A stretch of DNA of 14,399 bases. Source: Ettlia oleoabundans. Lineage: Eukaryota > Chlorophyta > Chlorophyceae > Chlamydomonadales. The position numbers and the translations under genes were made by a program. Position 1 is the first letter of the stretch; the number at the start of each line of letters is the position of its first letter. Below the pieces are notes generated by a model that made no database searches, was not told the DNA's origin, and saw only the letters and a program-made list of their open reading frames with translations. The DNA is taken from positions 1-14,399 of the forward strand of contig JAAMXP010004318.1 of the NCBI GenBank assembly GCA_019693395.1, given 5' to 3'. Below are positions 8,431 to 14,399 of this stretch, piece after piece.

Positions 8431-11374
8431 ATGGACCATGGCTCAGTCTCCGAAAACGGCAAGAGCGACATGAAAGGTGAGAAGAGGTGCCTGCGTTCAA
8501 CCTATCGCACTAGTTCGTGCTGCTGGCAATGTTGGGTGTGATGCTGGCAGTCATGCTAGGTACTGCGCCCGCCTGCGGTACAAACATCCTGCCTTTGTGG
8601 TAATACCGGAAGCTCACCGTGCATACAGCCGATTCAACATGGCGCCTGTGCAGGTGCAGCACCCAGCCGCAAGCGGGCACGCAACGGGGAGGATGCGCCC
8701 AAGAAGCAGCGCAGGGGCGGCCTATTGGCAGCAATGAAGGTGAGCCAGGGGGCGGGACCATGTGTTGTTGTTGGTGGTAACTGATTGTGACTGACTGCTG
8801 TTGGTGTTACACGGTCTGCGGCAGTATGCTGGACGGGGGCACAACGGCCGGTTGCCATACAGCATATGCAAGGCACGGCACGGCAAGGCAGGCAGGAAAC
8901 CTGCCGGGTGTGCCGTGTGGGGACGTTGGCTGAGGCTGGACAGATGCAGGTTTGGGCAGCCTTGTGCAAGCCACTGCAGGATGAAATCTTATTGACGCAA
9001 CGCAAATCGCTGTGGGGTGAGCGGTTTTGCCTGGTCTCCTTCCTTCTGCCTGCTCTTCTGCCTGCCTAAGCCTTCCCCTCCCCTGAGGGCCCATCCTTCC
9101 CTTCCCTTGTGTCTCACCATGCTGATGCAGAAGTACGCAGCCACTCGGGCGCATGACCCAGACATCAAAGAGATTCTGCCGCAGATTCCCAAACAGCAGC
9201 TGCCGCCACGGCGGGCGCTGGAGCAGCCGCCGGGAAAAGGCCAGCACCTGGGCATAGGCGGCTGCAGCGGCACACAGCAGCCGGCAGGTGCTGCAGCCGG
9301 TGTGGCAGAAGGACTACAGCAGCATGAGGTTGCAGAGCAGGAACAGCTGCAGCTGCAGTTGTATCAGGCGCAGTTGTATCAAGCTCAGATGCAGCAGCAG
9401 GCCCTCTCTGCCTCCCAGCATGTGCTGCCGGTGGTGGTGCCTCTGATGGCGCCACCCAACCACCTCTACATGCAGCAGCACAGTATGAGCATGCAAGAAC
9501 TAGAGGCACAGCTGGGCGGCGCCTGTCTGCATTCTGCCGCCGCCACCGCCGCCGCTGCTGCTGCTGCAGCAGAGCAGCCTGTGCCGATGGTGGGCTGGCC
9601 GGACCCGGCAGCCATGGCGGCAGCGTCAGCAGCAGCCGCAGCGGCAGCAGCAGCGGAGGCAGCTTGCGGGGAGCAACTGCTAGCGGCCCTGCAGGGGAGT
9701 GACACACTGCCGCAGGCGGGCGGTGCGGCTGCAACGGCAGCTGGCCCCAGCAGCAGAAGCCAGCAGGCGCCGTGCGACCGGCAGCTCGGGGAGCAGCAGC
9801 GGCAGCGGCAGCGGCCGCAGTCACGACGGCAGCACAGGAGGCAACGGGCGAAGGAAAGAGAGGAGGAGGAGGAAGGGGGTGAGGAAGAGGAGGCGGGACA
9901 GCAGCTTGAGCAGCAGTTGGGAGGCACGCATCCCAGCAGCAGCAGCACAAGAATCCGCCTGAGGGTGCCTCGCAAGCCCCCTGCCAACCTGCGGCGAGCA
10001 GCACCGCCAGCGACAGCGGCTGCTGCTGAAACTGAAGCCCCAGGGGACGCCAGCGCAAATAGCCACCAACAAAGGCAGCAGCGGCGCCGGCGGGGCGGCC
10101 CCGGGCTGCCTGTCGCCAGCGTTGGCCTTGCAGCAAGCCACCACAGCCAGCTGCCTACCCCTGCTCCCGCTGGCATGGTGCTCTTGTCCCAGCTACACAG
10201 CGCCACAAAAGGCACTGCTGTTGCAGCGGCGGCGGCTGCTTGTGGGGACTGCGATGGGGACGACATCCGCGATACCAGCGGCGGTGGCGGCGGTGGTGGT
10301 GCTGCGGGGCAGCCGCCGCAATTTGGGCACGCCCAGCAGCAGGGCCCGGCAGCAGGGCCAAACGAGCGGTTAGCCCAGCAGGCGGTTGATTTGCTGGACA
10401 GACTGGCTACACCCCAGGTGCTGATGGTGGGGCCAGCCCAGGACGCCGCTGCCAGCAACAGCCCCATGCTTACCCCCCTTGCCTGGCTGCTGAAGGCACA
10501 AGTGGACGTCCCAGAGCCCACGCCTACTGCAGCAGGCGCAGCAGGCTCAGCAGCAGCAGCGGGCGGCGCGGCAGCAGCCATGCAGTCACCCACGGCGGCC
10601 TTACTTGCGGGGCTGCTGCCCACTGCCAGGACTCCTGCGGGAGTGGTGCATCTGGCTGGTGCCCTGCCCACCGCCGAGCTGGAAGCTATGCTAGAAAAGG
10701 AAGACTGGAGCATAGAAGGGTTGTTTGGGTCCCTGCCGACCACCCCCGTGCCGCCCCCTGCCGTGCCACCCGTTGCCGGCCTGCCAAACGCAGCGGTTGC
10801 CACCAGCCCGCTGCCAAACACCAGCAGCGGCGCCTCCACGCAGCTCCCACTCTGTGGAGCCGCAGCGGCAGCGGTGGCAGAAGCCGAAATGGCGGCAGCA
10901 GCTGCCTCCACGGCAGCAGTGCTGGCCTCCCCCCTCGTGGCCGTCCTGCTGCAGAACGGCGGCGCAGTCGGCCACTACGGCGCGGCACTTAGCAACAGCA
11001 TGCGCTCGCCGTCGGGCGCTGACACGTGCCAGGCTGGCCCCGCCAGACAGACAGATCAGCAGCAGGCACAGCAGGCACAGCAGGCAACCTTTCAGGCACA
11101 GCAGGCACAGCAGGCAACCCCGCAGGCACAGCCACTAGCACTCGCAGCAGCGCCAGTGCAGGGCAATAAGCAGCAGCAAGCCACTCAGTCGCCAGGCAAG
11201 CTGACCATGCCGGCTCTGCTGCCGGCAGGTGGTGCAGGCAGCGGCGGTGGCGGCGACGTGGGCAGCGTGCCTGCCTTGGTTGATGCAGGCGTGGGATCAG
11301 CAGAGAAAAGGGCGGCAACTGCACCTGCTAGCCTTGCCTCGCCCTCTCTGGAAGAATGGCTGAGGTGCTGCTAA
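8431..11374 (+). CDS. Gln/Ala-rich putative nuclear protein, 4 exons, family unknown
   Basis: Exons: 8431-8476, 8660-8739 (or from 8654), 8950-9016 and 9141-11374, all in phase, giving about 808 aa. The start is CCCACCATGG, an optimal context. Residues 19-34 (RKRAR, six residues, KKQRR) form a bipartite nuclear localisation signal. They precede a compact block split by two introns: GLLAAMK, VWAALCKPLQDEILLTQRKS, then DPDIKEILPQIPKQQLPPRR. This block is the only non-repetitive N-terminal part and the likely conserved domain. The rest is low complexity: Gln-rich about 100-150, Ala runs near 197-209 and 222-238, a basic then Glu-rich segment about 285-325, and a QAQQAQQAT repeat at 706-725. Possible helices include LAQQAVDLLDRLA and LEAMLEKEDWSIEGLFGSL. 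It ends SLEEWLRCC. The acceptor at 9141 is chosen because the AG at 9130 would break the frame. Gln/Ala-rich tracts with an NLS are common in algal transcriptional regulators; that role is inference. Exons 1-3 are less certain than exon 4. Confidence 0.75.
11063..11122 (+). repeat. Two tandem 30-bp units coding QAQQAQQAT(F/P)
   Basis: Units 11063-11092 and 11093-11122 are identical except at their last codon (TTT versus CCG). A third partial unit (CAGGCACAG) follows. They are built on an inner 9-bp CAGGCACAG pattern, lie in frame in the Gln/Ala-rich gene, and probably arose by slippage. Confidence 0.9.
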
Positions 11375-11469
11375 GCTAAGCTGGGCAAAGCCAGCACGAC
11401 TCTGTTGTTCTGCTCCAATCAGGGAGCAGGGCACTCTGCTGTGCTTGCCATATCAATCGGCGCTGCGCT

Positions 11470-11488
11470 GCATGGCGATTTGCCATGC
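11470..11488. repeat. Small hairpin, 7-bp stem and 5-nt loop
   Basis: GCATGGC at 11470-11476 pairs with GCCATGC at 11482-11488 around the loop GATTT. It lies about 95 nt past the stop codon of the Gln/Ala-rich gene, so it is probably in its 3' UTR. TTGCCATGCC occurs again near 11511. A stem this short could be chance. Confidence 0.4.
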
Positions 11489-11740
11489 CAGGCCCTGTGG
11501 GGACCTAGGTTGCCATGCCCCATCAGGAGCTCACGCCATGGGGCGGTACAAAGTTGTGCTATTGCATGTTCAGCAGCTTCCTCCCATAATTTGAGTGACG
11601 TCAGATCAAGGTACTGAGCCACTCTCTAAACGATCGAGGCTTCGTGGGCTCTTTCCTTTTCTTTCTTCCATGTATTTGCCTGTACCGGCTCCTAAAACTC
11701 AACTGTTTGCAACCCGACTGCCTGCTCCCACTCGCTTCCT

Positions 11741-11982
11741 TCAACTATTGCTGATGCACAACAGCTTGCAACCGATGGGGCCCACACGAACAAACTTCCA
11801 TCACTGTGCTCACGACTTGAGCGTGCCAAAAGAACCCATTTCTTCTTGGAATGCCCCCCCATGTGAAACCACTTCTCACTCTGCTCTCAACCGACCTCAT
11901 TGCACCATCATGCTGGCCCACCCTCAACTATTGTTTGGCACAATTCGTTCTGGAACGAACAAGCTCTTACAGAAACCAGTAA
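11741..11982 (+). pseudogene. Possible degenerate C-terminus of a LINE-type reverse transcriptase ORF
   Basis: In the frame starting at 11741 the plus strand reads a Cys-containing segment ending RAKRTHFFLECPP and then a TGA at 11864. After a one-base frame change at the seven-C run 11854-11860, the reading continues KPLLTLLSTDLI and later LNYCLAQFVLE, ending at TAA 11980-11982. H-F-L-x-E-C-P followed by a Leu-rich stretch and LAxF is the usual C-terminal pattern of many non-LTR retrotransposons, whose zinc-knuckle-like motif precedes it. The expected second Cys of a CxxC pair is missing. No reverse transcriptase core, poly(A) tail or target-site duplication is seen, so this would be a short, dead 3' remnant. 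The match is partial and could be chance. Confidence 0.35.
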
Positions 11983-12092
11983 AAAGCGCAGCGCCAGCAT
12001 AGGATTAGAGGCAGGCAGGCAGGAGAGGAAAAAGAGCAGGAGGGGAAAGTTGACCGCAGGCCGGCAGCATTGCAGGACAGGCTTCAGTAATG

Positions 12093-12097
12093 TTACA
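12093..12097 (-). promoter_or_regulatory. Candidate TGTAA poly(A) signal for the MA3 gene
   Basis: The minus strand reads CCTGTAACAT here, about 850 nt past the stop codon at 12949. That distance is long but not unusual for green-algal 3' UTRs. It is the nearest such motif I noticed downstream. If used, the repeat at 12697-12896 would be transcribed in the 3' UTR. Confidence 0.3.
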
Positions 12098-12696
12098 GGT
12101 GGTAGCTACATGCAGCTGCAAACCCCACAACAATGAAGTCGCAGGGGCGGCAGCCACGCGGCAGCTGGGGTCCGGGCAGTGTCCGGCATGTGCATGGCGG
12201 GGAGGGCAGGGGGGTAGGAAGAACAGGGAAAAGGGAACAGGTGCTAGCTGACCGGCAAGCGGCGGTGGTTGCCTGCTGCATGGAATGAACGCCTGTATGT
12301 GTATTAGCATTGCGTAAAGGGTGGGACGGGGCGGGGGGGCAAAAAGGGGCAGCAATTGCTGGTGTTCGCATCACTTGAAAGCAAGTAAAAGTTTAAAAAC
12401 TAGGGAAACCTAGGCAAACGGGTGGAGCAAGGTTGAAATAGCCAACCCAGCAAACAAGACGACGCACGCTGGCGGGCAAAGGTGATCCATCCACCCAGCA
12501 GGGCAGGGCAGGCACGCAAGCATCAAATCCCTACAACGCAAGGCACCTGCGCTACTAGGCACTAGAGGGGGGGGGGGATGGGTAAATGTGGAAGACGCAA
12601 TCACATCTGCTGCAGTAGGCCACAACCATAAACCAGCCAGTTGAAAGGCTATCAGCCGGCAGGCCCAGTAAGGATACTTGGCGAGTTGCGCCCCTA

Positions 12697-12896
12697 CTGG
12701 GGACTGGCAATCTGGCCCCCCAAATGGAGAATGACACGTCGCCCCCCCCCGCTGGGGACGGCAAGTCGCTTTCCTGCTGGGTCCTGGCAATCTGGCCCCC
12801 CAAGTGGATTATGACACGTCGCCCCCCCGGCTGGGGACGGCAAGTCGCTTTCCTGCTGGGGACTGCCATGACGGCCCCTGTACTGGGGACTGGCGG
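12697..12896. repeat. Nested tandem repeat, about 80-bp unit, two full copies plus remnants
   Basis: Unit 1 begins at 12697 and unit 2 at 12777. They share CTGGCAATCTGGCCCCCCAA, ATGACACGTCGCCCCCC and GGACGGCAAGTCGCTTTCCT. A third, diverged start follows at 12856 and another at 12883. Within the units the motif CTGGGGAC (one copy as CTGGGTCC) recurs at 12697, 12752, 12777, 12831, 12856 and 12883, spaced about 25 and 55 bases alternately. The array lies 50-250 bases past the MA3 stop codon. The frames through it are by-products of the repeat. Confidence 0.88.
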
Positions 12897-12948
12897 CACA
12901 AGACAGCCCCCTGGAAAAGGCACTACTAGCCCTGCACCCTGACCAGCC

Positions 12949-14219
12949 TCACGCTGCCGCCGGCAGCCAGCCCTGGTCCAGCGCCTGCTGCTTGTACTGC
13001 CTGTACAGCTCGGGGGCACGAGGCAGGTCCAATGCTGCGTCATCCAGCCTGCCTTCCACCCTGCCAAAGCCCTTGCTCATCTGTGTCTGGCTGACCTCTC
13101 CGCTGTCCGCCAGCTGCTTCAGCAGACCCAGGATCTTTCCAGCTGCAGCCTCGTCCTCACAGGCAGCCAGCAGGCTCCTGCAGCCACAAGTGTGGCGTGG
13201 TGCGGTGCGTTGTGGTGTGTCCTCAGTGTCACCAGAATGAGGGTTGAAAGGTCTCAGAATACGCCAGCCAACAAACCCTGCCTGAACCAGCCATGGACCC
13301 ACCCAATCAAGCCAAAACAGACACCCACAGTAGCTAAATAAAACCTAACTTCAGCACAAACCGCCCACCCACCTGGCCACGAAGTCGTGGTGGAAGTGAG
13401 GCACGTTGAGGCTCTGCAGGCATCGCTCCGCCTCGCTGCAGTGGGAGGCGGGCGTGTATGTGGTGCGAGTGTGAGTCTTGGGGTAGGGGGGAAGCAAGGC
13501 TGGCTTTTAAACAGAGATCCTGCTACGACGATGTCAAGGCTGCATTCCTGAAACCCGAAACCTAGTTCATGTCCCGACTAGCGATGCCTTTTCACCCCTA
13601 CGCCACCCCACCCCACCCCTCACTCCTCATGCCCTCACCTCAGATCCCCAGCAGACACATACTCCTTCAGCAGAGCATCCATCTGCTGCCTCAGCGCCTC
13701 CACAGTAGCCAGCCCGCCGTGCCAGCAAGCATCAAAGCGCTCCGCAGCGTGCTTAGCGCTCAGCATGGTGCCTGCGGCACTTAGAGGGAAGAGCCCAACA
13801 GACAGGGTGTGGTGTGGTGGTCTGCGGTGGTGCGTGTATGAATTCCATCAATGCACCATCACCATCAAGCACAGCGACAAGATACGCATGCAATAAGTTG
13901 AATTTCAACATCGACTGAACGCCAGCAATGACTTACACAGCGGAACGTGCAAGACAAGCCAAGACGGACATGGATGGCAGCAACAGTGAAGCGGCAGAGG
14001 CCAGTCAGCCAATACAGCTGACACGGCTGCTTCAGTGCCGTGCAAAAAGGGAAAGGGCGGCTCAACCTACTGCATATTGCAGACACCCAATGCAATGCAT
14101 GCTTCGTACGAACACACCCGTTTCCTGCACCACCGCTATGCCAAGGCTGCCTGGCTCCAGGTGGGGCACTGCCTCAGCCAGGAAGCGAGGCGGCAGCACC
14201 TCGTCCACTATGGCTCGGC
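12949..14219 (-). CDS. MA3-domain protein, PDCD4/MRF-like, 3' part (5' end off window)
   Basis: MA3 proteins of the PDCD4/plant MRF family bind eIF4A and tune cap-dependent translation in the cytoplasm. Visible minus-strand exons: 14219-14118, 13771-13639, 13435-13373 and 13177-12949. All junctions are GT-AG and in phase, giving 174 C-terminal residues. The first exon holds the end of one MA3 repeat: RAIVDEVLPPRFL, then HLEPGSLG. The next three hold features typical of a following MA3 repeat: LSAKHAAERFDACW, ALLKEYVSAGDL, then EAERCLQSLNVPHFHHDF, then QMSKGFGRVEGRLDDAALDLP and the C-terminal DQGWLPAAA. The EAxRC...NVPHFHH and QMxKGFxRV...DDxALDxP signatures are diagnostic. The first visible exon enters in phase 1, so coding continues upstream. 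14220-14399 is intron, ending in TTCCTCAG, with a G-rich stretch at the window edge; no further exon is seen. Plant MRFs usually have four MA3 repeats; how many are present here cannot be told. Confidence 0.93.
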
Positions 14220-14399
14220 CTGAGGAACATCCAAAATGAAACAAAGAGAGGGAAAGGAAGGTGGTGAGATGCCGGGGAAGGGAGTAACCCTCCCATACAG
14301 TTGCGATACAGGAAAAGCAATTTCTGGCATGAACATGTACAAAAAATAGCTAATAGCCCCCCCACCCCAACCCACCAACCCACACCCACCCATACACAC

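Larger units (their letters stand above)
11375..12948. other. Convergent spacer with 3' UTRs, repeat and retroelement relic
   Basis: A 1.57-kb gap between two converging genes. The part at about 11640-11980 is visibly less GC-rich and more pyrimidine-rich than the surrounding DNA and overlaps the LINE-like relic. An 11-base G run lies at 12567-12577, and a nested tandem repeat at 12697-12896. Minus-strand TGTAA motifs occur at 12093-12097 and 11967-11971. I see no plus-strand TGTAA for the Gln/Ala-rich gene. No intact gene is supported. Confidence 0.5.

Noticed and set aside
9466..10911. Long minus-strand open frame of 481 codons (and another at 9165-10136)
   Set aside because: Both run antisense to the Gln/Ala-rich exon. 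Their Ala/Ser/Cys/Pro composition is what reversed CAG and GCN repeats give, and they show no motif or exon structure.
11595..12002. Plus-strand open frame of 135 codons
   Set aside because: Composition is random-like; the reverse transcriptase-like motifs in this stretch lie in the other two frames, so this one is a shadow.
12555..13067. Minus-strand open frame of 170 codons with repeated PSRKATCRPQ-like peptides
   Set aside because: It is produced by the minisatellite at 12697-12896 and by overlap with the MA3 exon in another frame.

Overview
The window is nuclear DNA of a green plant-lineage eukaryote, most likely a unicellular chlorophyte alga. It is GC-rich, and its genes are broken by short spliceosomal introns with GTGAG, GTGCG or GTAAG donors and (C)AG acceptors. 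One gene carries a plant-type CCT domain, another codes for eIF3m, and the coding exons contain long Gln/Ala runs. There is no bacterial-style operon, tRNA, rRNA or CRISPR. The species cannot be named from sequence alone.

Layout. 1-493: downstream flank of the first gene. 494-2182 (-): seven-exon CCT-domain transcriptional regulator of 266 aa, reconstructed with every junction in phase. 2183-3496: divergent spacer with a TATA-like element and a perfect 15-bp hairpin. 3497-6125 (+): six-exon eIF3m with a PCI domain, 418 aa, including one GC-AG intron. 6126-6607: convergent 3' flanks with a TGTAA poly(A) signal on the minus strand. 6608-7688 (-): small charged, helical protein of about 123-134 aa that I do not recognise. 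7689-8430: divergent promoter region with a perfect 14-bp palindrome. 8431-11374 (+): Gln/Ala-rich protein of about 808 aa with an N-terminal nuclear localisation signal and no recognised family. 11375-12948: long convergent spacer holding a possible degenerate LINE C-terminus, a small hairpin and a nested tandem repeat. 12949-14219 (-): 3' part of a PDCD4/MRF-like MA3-domain gene whose 5' part lies beyond the window.

Functional picture. Two genes concern translation: the eIF3 subunit, and an MA3 protein of the family that binds eIF4A. Two look nuclear or regulatory: the CCT protein and the Gln/Ala-rich protein. Nothing indicates that they form one pathway; eukaryotic neighbours at this spacing are normally independent. 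The least explained parts are the divergent pair at 6608-11374, the hairpin at 2622-2665, the repeat at 12697-12896 and the frameshifted relic at 11741-11982. I did not find a clearly novel multi-gene system.
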